Of a stretch of 64,000 nucleotides of DNA, positions 9,861-17,499 are shown piece after piece (the stretch's first letter is position 1; each line of letters begins with the position of its first letter). The position numbers and the translations under genes are program-made. The notes beneath the pieces are model-generated. The model made no database searches. It saw only the letters and a list, made by a program, of their open reading frames with translations, and had not been told where the DNA came from. This DNA comes from Anoxybacteroides rupiense (GTDB lineage: Bacteria; Bacillota; Bacilli; Bacillales; Anoxybacillaceae): assembly GCF_014196195.1 (NCBI RefSeq), contig NZ_JACIDF010000008.1, positions 62,001 through 126,000 on the forward strand, written 5' to 3'.

Positions 9861-9917
9861 TCTACTTGCTCCCTTAATATAGAAATACTAAAGTTTCTTG
9901 CCACTATAAGTCTATTT

Positions 9918-9936
9918 GATAATGAATCTCATAGTC
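9918..9936. promoter_or_regulatory. Fur box upstream of the permease operon
   Basis: GATAATGAATCTCATAGTC matches the 19-bp Fur consensus GATAATGATWATCATTATC at about 15 positions, with an intact left half. It lies between the first permease gene and the divergent binding-protein gene. Confidence 0.7.
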
Positions 9937-10003
9937 AATAATATTTTTTAAAATTACCTTATCATTAATTGATACAATTCCTATTTGTTTTATCATATTC
10001 TTA

Positions 10004-10064
10004 TTGACAACCATTATCAATACTTTTATTATTGAATCTGTTAATGAAAATGATTATCATTTTT
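10004..10064 (+). promoter_or_regulatory. Promoter and Fur box of the siderophore-binding protein gene
   Basis: TTGACA (10004-10009), 17 nt, TATTAT (10027-10032) is a near-consensus sigma-A promoter. GAAAATGATTATCATTTTT (10046-10064), just past the predicted start of transcription, matches the Fur consensus at about 16 of 19 positions. Iron-dependent repression is therefore well supported. Confidence 0.85.
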
Positions 10065-10090
10065 TCGAGAGAAAAGGGGGATTTTTCACT

Positions 10091-11059
10091 GTGCTAAAAC
10101 ATTTCAAACTCACTACCATTATTGCCGCTGCTTTCGCTTTGCTTCTCAGCCTGACTGCGTGCGGAGGAAAAAAGGAAGCACAGCCAGCACAAACAAATGA
10201 AAAGGAAAACGCCCAAAGCTATACAGTAGAGCACGCGATGGGCAAAACGGAAATAAAAGGAACACCAAAACGAATCGTCATCTTGACAAATGAAGGAACC
10301 GAAGCGCTTTTGGCCTTAGGAATCACGCCAGTTGGGGCTGTCAAATCATGGACTGGAGATCCTTGGTACGACCATATCCAAACACAAATGAAGGATGTAA
10401 CAGAGGTTGGCACTGAAAGTGAACCAAACGTTGAAGCCATTGCAGCATTAAAGCCTGACTTAATTATCGGCAACAAATTACGTCAAGAAAAAATTTACGA
10501 ACAATTGAAAGCAATCGCGCCAACTGTATTTTCTGAAACCCTTCGCGGCAGTTGGAAAGAAAATTTTATGTTGTACGCTAAAGCGGTAAATAAAGAAGAA
10601 AAAGGAAAAGAAATCATTGCACAATACGACTCACGTATTGCCGACTTAAAAGCGAAACTTGGCGATAAACTACATATGAAGGTATCCATTGTTCGTTTTA
10701 TGGCAGGCGATGTCCGAATCTATCATAAAGATTCCTTTTCCGGCATCATTTTAGATCAGCTCGGCTTTGCTCGTCCTGAATCACAAAACGTCAATGATTT
10801 TGCTGAAACGGGCGTCACAAAAGAGCGAATCCCAGCAATGGATGGTGACATTTTGTTCTATTTCACCTATGAAACAGGGGATGGCAAAGCGAACGAGCTA
10901 GAAAAAGAATGGATTAACGATCCGCTCTTTAAAAACTTAAATGTTGCTAAACAAGGAAAGGTATACAAGGTCAGCGATACAATTTGGAATACAGCTGGCG
11001 GTGTGCTTGCTGCTAACCTCATGCTAGACGACATCGAAAAATACTTTTTAGAAAAATAA
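10091..11059 (+). CDS. Iron-siderophore-binding lipoprotein
   Basis: Extracellular lipid-anchored substrate-binding protein of the FecB/FhuD/YfiY type, 322 residues. A lipoprotein signal peptide ends in LLLSLTACGG, with the Cys near residue 23. The mature part begins with a YTVEHAMGKTEIKGTPKRIVIL strand pattern and contains PNVEAIAALKPDLIIG, typical of class III helical-backbone binding proteins. GTG 10091 is chosen because AAAAGGGGG lies about 10 nt upstream and it places the signal peptide at the N-terminus. It delivers ferri-siderophore to the divergent permease operon. A hydroxamate ligand is an inference from YfiY likeness. Confidence 0.9.
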   Translation: MLKHFKLTTIIAAAFALLLSLTACGGKKEAQPAQTNEKENAQSYTVEHAMGKTEIKGTPKRIVILTNEGTEALLALGITPVGAVKSWTGDPWYDHIQTQMKDVTEVGTESEPNVEAIAALKPDLIIGNKLRQEKIYEQLKAIAPTVFSETLRGSWKENFMLYAKAVNKEEKGKEIIAQYDSRIADLKAKLGDKLHMKVSIVRFMAGDVRIYHKDSFSGIILDQLGFARPESQNVNDFAETGVTKERIPAMDGDILFYFTYETGDGKANELEKEWINDPLFKNLNVAKQGKVYKVSDTIWNTAGGVLAANLMLDDIEKYFLEK

Positions 11060-11072
11060 GGAGTTTTTAAGA

Positions 11073-11108
11073 AAGCTGCCTGTTTTATATCAGGGCAGCT
11101 TTTTTTCG
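11073..11108 (+). terminator. Terminator of the binding-protein gene
   Basis: AGCTGCC (11074-11080) pairs with GGCAGCT (11094-11100), followed by a run of eight T. Confidence 0.9.
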
Positions 11109-11248
11109 CATCACATTCGACTTAAAGCAACAGATATCGAATAGGAGGACGGACGGCGCCGAAAAATCATCGTCGCCAAAAAGTTGCTGTTTCACATAAC
11201 TTATGCTAGATTCAAAGTACGTAATGATGAATGAAAGGATGAAAAGCA

Positions 11249-11740
11249 ATGAAACGTACATCTTTGGCAGCGTGCTTCCTCTCCTTAAGCCTACTTGTCA
11301 GCGCTTGTTCTACAGAAAAAGCAAAAGATCAAGACCATCAACAGCACGCCAAAACCTATACAACCAGCTCCGGAGATATACGAGAAACAACAAAATCCGT
11401 TGATCATTTACCTAGCTTTTTAAACTCCTATGATGAAAATATGGCCGTTCTTTATCAACAAGCTGCGCAACATCGCGAACTGCTAGAAAGCATTCCCTGC
11501 TACTGCGGGTGCGGACAATCTGCCGGCCATAAAAATAACTATGACTGCTTTGTTTACGAAAATAAAAAAGACGGCACCGTTGTATGGGATGACCACGCCA
11601 CGAAATGCGGAGTTTGCTTAGAGATTGCGGCCGAGTCCATTACAGCATACGAGCAAGGCAAATCTATCTCAGAAATTCGCAGCATGATTGATGCGAAATA
11701 TAAAGAAGGTTATGCTGAACCAACGCCAACCCATTCATAA
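11249..11740 (+). CDS. PCYCGC-motif lipoprotein
   Basis: Secreted lipoprotein of 163 residues. The signal peptide ends in LSLSLLVSACST, with the lipobox Cys near residue 20. The core carries the family signature SIPCYCGCGQSAGHKNNYDCF followed by CGVCLEI, giving six or more cysteines in CxC and CxxC patterns plus histidines, which suggests metal or haem-type binding. Pfam knows this as a PCYCGC domain of unknown function, common in Bacillaceae. It is a single-gene unit with its own terminator. Location beside iron uptake genes is suggestive only. Confidence 0.88.
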   Translation: MKRTSLAACFLSLSLLVSACSTEKAKDQDHQQHAKTYTTSSGDIRETTKSVDHLPSFLNSYDENMAVLYQQAAQHRELLESIPCYCGCGQSAGHKNNYDCFVYENKKDGTVVWDDHATKCGVCLEIAAESITAYEQGKSISEIRSMIDAKYKEGYAEPTPTHS

Positions 11741-11750
11741 AACCGTAAAA

Positions 11751-11777
11751 AAGCTACCGAGGACGGTAGCTTTTTTT
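11751..11777. terminator. Bidirectional terminator
   Basis: AGCTACCG (11752-11759) / CGGTAGCT (11764-11771), with A-run before and T-run after, between two convergent genes. Confidence 0.88.
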
Positions 11778-12528
11778 ATGAATAGATGCTTAGTAGCGTA
11801 TATAGATCATGCAATGTTTCAATTTGCTTTTGTTTCAACTCTTGCAATAAATTCGTCCAAAGCAGCACCATCGCTTGGACATCGCCATCAGCCGTATGCC
11901 TTTTTTCACAGATAATGCGATAATGCTCCAAGGCCGAATCAAGCGTAGAAAATGGCTTGCGGTGAACAGCTTCCATCACCTGCTGCAGCTCTAGAAAGCG
12001 CATCGTCCATTTTGTTCTGTAGTTAGTCCAAAGGAAATGGTTAATAAAAGCAAGGTCGTGCGCAATATGATAGCCCATTGAAATGCCTTCTCCCATCAAT
12101 GCTAAAAAATGATTCATTTCCTCCTTTAGACGCGGTGCATGCCGGACATCTTCCATTGTAATTCCTGTTAATTGCGAAATATGCTCCGGAATCTCTTTTT
12201 CCGGACAAACAAGCGTAAAATAAAAATCCTTCATGGTTCCATTAATGGTTTTGGCAGCGGCCAGCGCAAAAATTTCATCACCATTCTTTGGATAAAATCC
12301 TGTTGTTTCTGTGTCAACAATAATAAAAGGAATCTGCTCAAGACGCGTATTTATGCTGATCTGCTTTTTCTTCAGTTCATTTAGCATCGCTCGATCCCAT
12401 GCTTCTTGCTGAAATGTTCGCCCTTCAGTTTCTGATGCAGCCGATATTTTTTCGCGCGGAATTCCAAGGGACAGCAGGCGAAGCGCTCGCTGCCAAAAAC
12501 GTTGCTGTTCATTCATCGGATCAATCAC
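11776..12528 (-). CDS. DnaQ-like 3'-5' exonuclease
   Basis: DEDDh exonuclease of 250 residues related to the DNA polymerase III epsilon/PolC exonuclease domain. Exo I is IIVDTETTGFYPKNGDEI near residue 68, Exo II is MGYHIAHDLAFINHF, and the Exo III region is HTADGDVQAM with His and Asp. An N-terminal stretch of about 60 residues precedes the nuclease domain. It overlaps the upstream DUF294 gene by 8 nt and is the third gene of the ammonium transporter operon. The nucleic-acid substrate is unknown; a housekeeping replication role is unlikely in this context. Confidence 0.88.
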   Translation of the reverse strand: MIDPMNEQQRFWQRALRLLSLGIPREKISAASETEGRTFQQEAWDRAMLNELKKKQISINTRLEQIPFIIVDTETTGFYPKNGDEIFALAAAKTINGTMKDFYFTLVCPEKEIPEHISQLTGITMEDVRHAPRLKEEMNHFLALMGEGISMGYHIAHDLAFINHFLWTNYRTKWTMRFLELQQVMEAVHRKPFSTLDSALEHYRIICEKRHTADGDVQAMVLLWTNLLQELKQKQIETLHDLYTLLSIYS

Positions 12529-13558
12529 CAGCCCGCCTCATCACTAAACGCTGTAATCGCCGGGAAATCTTCATGGCTTGTTTTAATTGCGTTCGTTCAT
12601 GCCGATTAAGAATGTGAACGGAAACATATTCATTGTTATCTATCGCAAGCGAATACTTCAACCGAAAATATGCGTATGTGAAAAATGCTTCGCGCGTCGC
12701 TTCCGCCAGTTCAACTGGCAAAAGCAATTGGGCACTTATTTCCTCTAATCTTTCTCTCGTCCGCATCGCCGCAATATTTCCTTGACAAGCCAAAAACTTC
12801 AGCGCATTCACTAATTGGACATAGCCGCTGTACTTCAAATGCAAGCAACCGCTATATGGCCCCCAACGCTCCAGTTGAAAATTGCCGAACCACCCAAGCG
12901 GAACCCGCGGAAAAATCACATGCTCCCCTATTCGTTTTAATAAAAGAGAATGGTGATGAATCCGGTCAATCAAAAACCGCTTGCCTTCGACCACTAATTC
13001 ACTCGCCCCATAGATGGGACGCATATCCATCGCAATCAGAAGAAAACGGATATCATCTGGAAAATGGTGGTCGATATAAGTAGCGATTTGTTCCTGCCAA
13101 TGACGGAGCGATTGACTCCATCTGCGGTTTGTCGCCATGACATTTCCTGTACAATACGGATAACCCATCTCATATAAATACTTTGTGCCAATCTCAGCTA
13201 AATAACGAATGAATATATAGCACTCTTCCTCGGCTTCAGCAGCGCATTCAAACAGAATGCCATGATCTTGATCTGTCCATACCGTCGGCTCTCCCCTCCC
13301 AATACTGCCCATTGCATACCAGCACCATCTAGCCGGCGGTCTGCCTACAGACGCGCGCCTAGCCGCTTTCTCGGCAAGCGCGATCGCTTGTTTCATGATG
13401 GCATCATGGACATCACTTAAAACATAGGAAAGAGAGGGAATTCTCTCTCTTTCCGTCACACCGCGTAGCTGATAGGCTAGCTCCTGATGAAAACGGCCTA
13501 ACTCCTCCACCGTTTTAGCTTGGTTGATTTGTTGAATAAGATCCTTTAGCAACCTCAT
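12521..13558 (-). CDS. DUF294 putative nucleotidyltransferase
   Basis: Protein of 345 residues with the DUF294 / GlnD-type nucleotidyltransferase layout. The catalytic loop reads YAMGSIGRGEPTVWTDQDHGILFE (GS-x-GR-x-E ... D-x-D), matching the G-S...D-x-D pattern of the Pol-beta superfamily. The C-terminal half matches the DUF294 substrate-binding domain (GGMRTRERL-like). No CBS domain is present, unlike many relatives. It lies between an Amt ammonium transporter and a DnaQ-like exonuclease. Because GlnD uridylylates PII in other bacteria and no PII gene is seen here, a regulatory role in ammonium control is an inference. Confidence 0.82.
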   Translation of the reverse strand: MRLLKDLIQQINQAKTVEELGRFHQELAYQLRGVTERERIPSLSYVLSDVHDAIMKQAIALAEKAARRASVGRPPARWCWYAMGSIGRGEPTVWTDQDHGILFECAAEAEEECYIFIRYLAEIGTKYLYEMGYPYCTGNVMATNRRWSQSLRHWQEQIATYIDHHFPDDIRFLLIAMDMRPIYGASELVVEGKRFLIDRIHHHSLLLKRIGEHVIFPRVPLGWFGNFQLERWGPYSGCLHLKYSGYVQLVNALKFLACQGNIAAMRTRERLEEISAQLLLPVELAEATREAFFTYAYFRLKYSLAIDNNEYVSVHILNRHERTQLKQAMKISRRLQRLVMRRAGD

Positions 13559-13560
13559 CT

Positions 13561-14871
13561 TTACTGTTGAACCACTGATTTTGTGGAAGGGTTGATAAAC
13601 ACAGGATCTAATTGCTCTGGATAACCATATGATCCATGCTCGCTAATATCAAGTCCAGAAATTTCTTGCTCTGCCGTAACACGCAACCCAATCGTTTTCT
13701 TAAGAAGAAACAGGACAATAAATGACACCGCTGCGACATAAACAGCTGCCCCCAGCACGCCGACAACCTGAACGATTAATTGATGGAATCCTCCTCCATA
13801 AACAAGTCCCGCTTCCCCCACTCCAGTAATTTCTACCAAGCGCGGTGAAGCAAAAAATCCGGTCGAAATCGTTCCAATCGCTCCGGCGATGCCATGAACG
13901 GAAAACGCATAAATCGGATCATCAATTCCTTTTCGTTCAAAATATACAGATGTCCAAAATGTAACCGCCCCTGCTACGGCTCCAATGACGACCGCAGCCC
14001 ATGGTTCAACGAAGGCACACGCTGCTGTAATCGCAACAAGAGCCGCTAAAACACCATTGACCATCGCTGGAATATCCGCTTTTCCGATCATAATTTTCGA
14101 AGTAACAATCGCCGCTACGGCTCCAGCTGCAGCTGCTAGATTGGTTGTCAAAGCAACATAGCCGAAAAATCCGTCTCCTACAGCCATCGTGCTTCCAGCA
14201 TTAAATCCAAACCAACCCACCCATAAGATAAAGCCGCCAATGACGGTATATACTTGATTATGTCCTGGAATCACATTTGGTGTTTTATCCTTATTAAATT
14301 TTCCGATACGAGGCCCAAGCAAAATGGTGGCAATCAGCGCAGCAACGGCTCCCTGCAAATGAACGACAGTCGAACCTGCAAAATCCTGCATTCCCATTTC
14401 TCCAAGCCAGCCGCCTCCCCATACCCAGTGTCCAATCACCGGATAAATCAATACGGTAAAAATCGTTCCGAATATAAAGTACACTGCCAGTTTCGCCCGT
14501 TCCGCAAAACCTCCCCAAGCAATCGCCAGCGATACTCCTGCAAATCCAAGCTGGAATAAAAACTTCAATGCCAGAGGTACATTTGCCCACGATAACGCAT
14601 CAAATGTTCCATCTCCTTCTTTTAAAAACCATCCTTCCGTTCCAATAAAGCTGTTACCAGTTCCAAATGTAATCGCAAAACCAAACGCCCAAAACGCCAA
14701 AGAAGCAATAGAAAAGCTTAAAATTTGTTTTCCGGCAACATGGCCCGAATTTTTCATTCTCGTCGATCCTGCTTCTAATAGGGCAAATCCCGCTTGCATT
14801 CCAATCACTAATACAGCCCCCATCATGACCCATAATGAGTCAAGCGCTAACGATATTTCTTTTGGACTCAT
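13561..14871 (-). CDS. amt: Ammonium transporter (Amt/NrgA family)
   Basis: Membrane channel of 436 residues with about eleven transmembrane helices. Typical motifs are WVMMGAVLVIGMQAGFALLEAGSTRMKN, GGWLGEMGMQDFAGSTVVHLQGAVAAL with the pore-region Asp and first pore His, and VHGIAGAIGTISTGFFA with the second pore His. The C-terminus EISGLDISEHGSYGYPE matches the cytosolic tail that meets PII proteins. ATG 14871 is preceded by AAGGGGAG 6 nt upstream; a longer frame to 14904 lacks this spacing. Two exact GlnR/TnrA boxes upstream support nitrogen control. In B. subtilis the following gene is the PII gene nrgB; here it is DUF294. Confidence 0.93.
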   Translation of the reverse strand: MSPKEISLALDSLWVMMGAVLVIGMQAGFALLEAGSTRMKNSGHVAGKQILSFSIASLAFWAFGFAITFGTGNSFIGTEGWFLKEGDGTFDALSWANVPLALKFLFQLGFAGVSLAIAWGGFAERAKLAVYFIFGTIFTVLIYPVIGHWVWGGGWLGEMGMQDFAGSTVVHLQGAVAALIATILLGPRIGKFNKDKTPNVIPGHNQVYTVIGGFILWVGWFGFNAGSTMAVGDGFFGYVALTTNLAAAAGAVAAIVTSKIMIGKADIPAMVNGVLAALVAITAACAFVEPWAAVVIGAVAGAVTFWTSVYFERKGIDDPIYAFSVHGIAGAIGTISTGFFASPRLVEITGVGEAGLVYGGGFHQLIVQVVGVLGAAVYVAAVSFIVLFLLKKTIGLRVTAEQEISGLDISEHGSYGYPEQLDPVFINPSTKSVVQQ

Positions 14872-14914
14872 CTTCATCTCCCCTTCTCTTTTGTTATTAT
14901 ACATAACATATATA

Positions 14915-14931
14915 TGTTATAATATATTACA
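14915..14931. promoter_or_regulatory. GlnR/TnrA box, proximal to amt
   Basis: TGTTATAATATATTACA fits TGTNAN7TNACA exactly and is symmetric. It lies 44 nt upstream of the amt start codon and overlaps TATAAT-like sequence, a position expected for repression. Confidence 0.85.
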
Positions 14932-14989
14932 TATAATTCGCGGTAGCAACCATTATTTTTTGAGAAAACGATTACATTTTTAATTTTTT

Positions 14990-15006
14990 TGTAAATTATT
15001 ATTACA
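14990..15006. promoter_or_regulatory. GlnR/TnrA box, distal to amt
   Basis: TGTAAATTATTATTACA fits TGTNAN7TNACA exactly. It is 75 bp upstream of the proximal box, about seven helical turns, a position suited to activation or to looping. Confidence 0.82.
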
Positions 15007-15010
15007 TAAA

Positions 15011-15038
15011 AAAGAACGCCTTCAACAAGGCGTTCTTT
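15011..15038. terminator. Bidirectional terminator upstream of the amt control region
   Basis: Perfect 12-bp inverted repeat AAAGAACGCCTT (15011-15022) / AAGGCGTTCTTT (15027-15038) with a 4-nt loop and T-runs on both strands. It insulates the amt promoter from the upstream minus-strand gene. Confidence 0.85.
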
Positions 15039-15333
15039 TGACATGATAATCGATGAGGAAACCTAACATACTTGGAACGTCGGCCTACATGAACAATGAC
15101 GCTCACAGAAACGTGAATAACGGTCCATTGTTTCCCACCTTCGCCATAGAAATGTGCAATGAAAGCAAGTCACCAGAAATTTCTGAGACGGTGTATTTTT
15201 ACAGTTATCGTCTATTCAACCTTTCAGTTGTGTTTATATTCATTACGTGTCAACTCATAATCCATTATGTCTCCCTTATAAAAAAACAAATAATGTTATA
15301 AAATGTGACATAACTTATCCTAACGATAACACT

Positions 15334-15489
15334 TTACTCTTCTTCTGACACCACATCGATTGTTCCTTCCATATATACATCATTCACTTGTTCATGAGTT
15401 TCTGAAAATCCTAAAGATCTTCGGTCGTTAGCTTCCTTACTCTGAATCTCTTCCGTTCTTTTAAAATCACCTTGTCCCTTTTCAGCCAT
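15334..15489 (-). CDS. YozQ-like small protein (DUF4025)
   Basis: Acidic protein of 51 residues resembling the Bacillus YozQ / DUF4025 family. The conserved part is LGFSETHEQVNDVYMEGTIDVV near the C-terminus. Start ATG 15489 follows AAGGAGGAAG 7 nt upstream; a longer frame to 15531 would place that ribosome site inside the gene. Function is unknown. It sits between the amt control region and the DUF2512 gene, on the opposite strand to the latter. Confidence 0.7.
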   Translation of the reverse strand: MAEKGQGDFKRTEEIQSKEANDRRSLGFSETHEQVNDVYMEGTIDVVSEEE

Positions 15490-15534
15490 ACTAACTTCCT
15501 CCTTCATCATCGAGATGGACAGTGTACTCAACCG

Positions 15535-15687
15535 TTACTCACCTTCTATTTTGAGCCATTCCTCGCGATTCATTCTTAAATGTAAACGTAAAAGAAAATA
15601 AAAAAGAAACGTTATGGTTGTAATAAACTGGAGAAAATAGGCCAAACTAACGATGGCATGAAATATGGTTAAAAAGGTGGCGAGCAC
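15535..15687 (-). CDS. Possible 50-residue single-span membrane peptide
   Basis: Open frame starting GTG at 15687, with a hydrophobic stretch IVSLAYFLQFITTITFLFYFLL and a charged end RMNREEWLKIEGE. It would be co-directional with the YozQ-like gene. The start is directly back-to-back with the divergent ATG at 15688 and has only a weak ribosome site, so it may be fortuitous. The membrane-span plus charged-tail pattern is what keeps it listed. Confidence 0.3.
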   Translation of the reverse strand: MLATFLTIFHAIVSLAYFLQFITTITFLFYFLLRLHLRMNREEWLKIEGE

Positions 15688-15804
15688 ATGACACACTCTT
15701 CACACAATAAAAGTCGCAAACAACCTGATCCATCCCATTCCCAACCGAAAAAGACAGGGTACGGGGATAAGAAGCTGAACGGACCGAATCGTCCTGCGGA
15801 ATAA
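15688..15804 (+). CDS. 38-residue basic peptide, possible minor spore protein
   Basis: ATG at 15688 preceded by AAGGTGG about 8 nt upstream. The peptide is rich in His, Ser, Lys, Pro and Gly (MTHSSHNKSRKQPDPSHS ... KKLNGPNRPAE) and has no hydrophobic segment. Size and composition recall minor small acid-soluble spore proteins of Bacillus, but I do not recognise a specific family. It precedes the DUF2512 gene by 26 nt on the same strand, so they may be cotranscribed. Confidence 0.55.
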   Translation: MTHSSHNKSRKQPDPSHSQPKKTGYGDKKLNGPNRPAE

Positions 15805-15830
15805 TTCATATAAAAGGAAGGCGTTTATCA

Positions 15831-16280
15831 ATGAAGCATATTCTTTCTCTTGTGATCAAGTACATTTTACTTACAACCATATTTTTTTCGATTATTCCTT
15901 TATTTCTGAGAGTATCCACAGCAGAGCTTTTATGGTTGAGCCTTGTGATGACATGCTTTGCCTATGCAATTGGCGATTTATGGATTTTAACGCGTTTTGG
16001 GAATCTGTCAGCAACGATTGCCGATTTTGGCCTTGTCTTTTTTGGGCTATGGATAGGAGTAGGCAGCTTTTATACCGCCTCTGCCGCGGTATTGAATGCC
16101 TCGTTTTTCACAGCGTTGCTTGTTACTCTTGGTGAAGCGCCTTTTCACGCCTATATGCAGCAAATCGTATTGCGCGATGGCAAAGTCGCCGAAAAACGTC
16201 CGGCTAAGCCTTTGATTCCTTCTGTACAAATGGAAACGGCAGAAGAATTAGACCCAAATCATAAAAACCCAAAAAGCTGA
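15831..16280 (+). CDS. DUF2512 (YndM-like) membrane protein
   Basis: Integral membrane protein of 149 residues with four hydrophobic segments in the first 110 residues, including YAIGDLWILTRFGNLSATIADFGLVFFGLW, characteristic of DUF2512. The tail is charged and presumably cytosolic. The ATG follows AAAAGGAAGG. Family function is unknown; it is common in spore-forming Bacillaceae. Confidence 0.85.
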   Translation: MKHILSLVIKYILLTTIFFSIIPLFLRVSTAELLWLSLVMTCFAYAIGDLWILTRFGNLSATIADFGLVFFGLWIGVGSFYTASAAVLNASFFTALLVTLGEAPFHAYMQQIVLRDGKVAEKRPAKPLIPSVQMETAEELDPNHKNPKS

Positions 16281-16310
16281 CCATCGTTATAAATACGGTC
16301 AGCTTTTTTG
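16272..16310. terminator. Bidirectional terminator
   Basis: AGCTGACC (16275-16282) / GGTCAGCT (16297-16304) followed by TTTTTT; on the other strand an A-run mirrors it. It lies between the convergent DUF2512 and TelA-like genes and includes the DUF2512 stop codon. Confidence 0.85.
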
Positions 16311-16311
16311 A

Positions 16312-17499
16312 TTATTCCTCTCGTTTTAATGATAACAATGTTTGCTTGAGCTGTTCCTCCATATTCACAAGCTCTCGCTCTACTTGCTGGCGCTTCACTC
16401 GCCCTTCCTGTTGAATTTTGAGCGTCTCCTCTAATGTGGTAATGAGGTTTTCCTGTGTCTTCTTTAGCGTTTCAATATCAATCAAGCCGCGTTCATTTTC
16501 TTTCGCCACTTCAATGCTGTTCGTTTTCAGCATTTCTGAATTCCGGAGCAATAGATGGTTGGTCGTTTCCGCTACTTGCTTTTGCGCTTGTACAGCTTTT
16601 TGCTGACGAAAGAGCGTCAATGCGATCACGACTTGATTTTTCCATAATGGAATGGCTGTGAGAATAGAAGATTGGATTCGTTCGACCAACGTTTGGTTCA
16701 TATGCTGAATCATCCGGATTTGTGGCGCCGTTTGAATGGTGACTTGTCTGCTTAACTTTAAATCATGAATCCGCTTTTCTAAACGGTCAGCAAACTGCAA
16801 TAAATCATTGACTTCCTGCATTTCCATTTGATTTCCTGATTGTTGAGCTTTCGCCTTTTTTTCTGGAATGAGCACGGTTCGCAATTCCTCAAGCCTCCAT
16901 TCGGCTGCCGCAATATAAATGTTGAGCGCATCAAAATATTCTTTGTTCTTCTCATATAACGTTTCCAGCATCATAATGTCGCGAAATAGCAACTGACGAT
17001 GCCTTTCCAGCTGATCCGCAATTTTATCAATCTCCACACCGATTTTTTGATATTTCGCTACCATCCCTTGAAGCGATTTAGATACAGAGCCAAAAATCCG
17101 CGACAAGAAGCCTTTTTTCTCCGGTAACAAATCATCTGGGCGAACTTCTTTAATTTTGGTCATCAGCGAGCTGATCACTTCTCCAACAGGTCCTGCATCT
17201 TTTGCCTGAACATGATTTAAAATGGTATGCGAAAACTTTGACAGCTCTGCTTGCGCAGCTACTCCGTACTGAACGATCGCCTGCTGATTGCTAGGATCAA
17301 TTTGCTTGGCAAGCTGAAGCGCTTTTTCACGATGTTCCTGCTTAAGTGAATCAATCAGCTTGTTTGGTCGCTCTTCTTCAACAGATCCTGCCTTTTGTTC
17401 CGCAGGCAAAGAGAAAGGATTTTCGAGGAGCGAATCAAGCGAGCTTGTCCAATCTTGCTCGCGAAGTTCGTTCTTTGCTTCGTTATCGGACGGTTTCAT
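16312..17499 (-). CDS. TelA/YaaN-family toxic anion resistance protein
   Basis: Cytosolic, largely helical protein of 395 residues of the TelA (toxic anion/tellurite resistance) family. It includes GFLSRIFGSVSKSLQGMVAKYQKIGVEIDKIADQLERHRQLLFRDIMMLETLYEKN and IQSSILTAIPLWKNQVVIALTLFRQQKAV, both strongly conserved. Much of it is predicted coiled coil. Start ATG 17499 follows GAGAGGAG; a longer frame to 17550 overlaps the xpaC-like gene. The gene overlaps the preceding xpaC-like gene by 17 nt, the same pair as B. subtilis xpaC-yaaN. The name refers to an old tellurite phenotype; the true role is membrane-stress related at best. Confidence 0.9.
   Translation of the reverse strand: MKPSDNEAKNELREQDWTSSLDSLLENPFSLPAEQKAGSVEEERPNKLIDSLKQEHREKALQLAKQIDPSNQQAIVQYGVAAQAELSKFSHTILNHVQAKDAGPVGEVISSLMTKIKEVRPDDLLPEKKGFLSRIFGSVSKSLQGMVAKYQKIGVEIDKIADQLERHRQLLFRDIMMLETLYEKNKEYFDALNIYIAAAEWRLEELRTVLIPEKKAKAQQSGNQMEMQEVNDLLQFADRLEKRIHDLKLSRQVTIQTAPQIRMIQHMNQTLVERIQSSILTAIPLWKNQVVIALTLFRQQKAVQAQKQVAETTNHLLLRNSEMLKTNSIEVAKENERGLIDIETLKKTQENLITTLEETLKIQQEGRVKRQQVERELVNMEEQLKQTLLSLKREE

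Noticed and set aside
15053-15301. 82-codon plus-strand frame upstream of the amt control region
   Set aside because: No ribosome site; runs antisense into the spacer before the YozQ-like gene.
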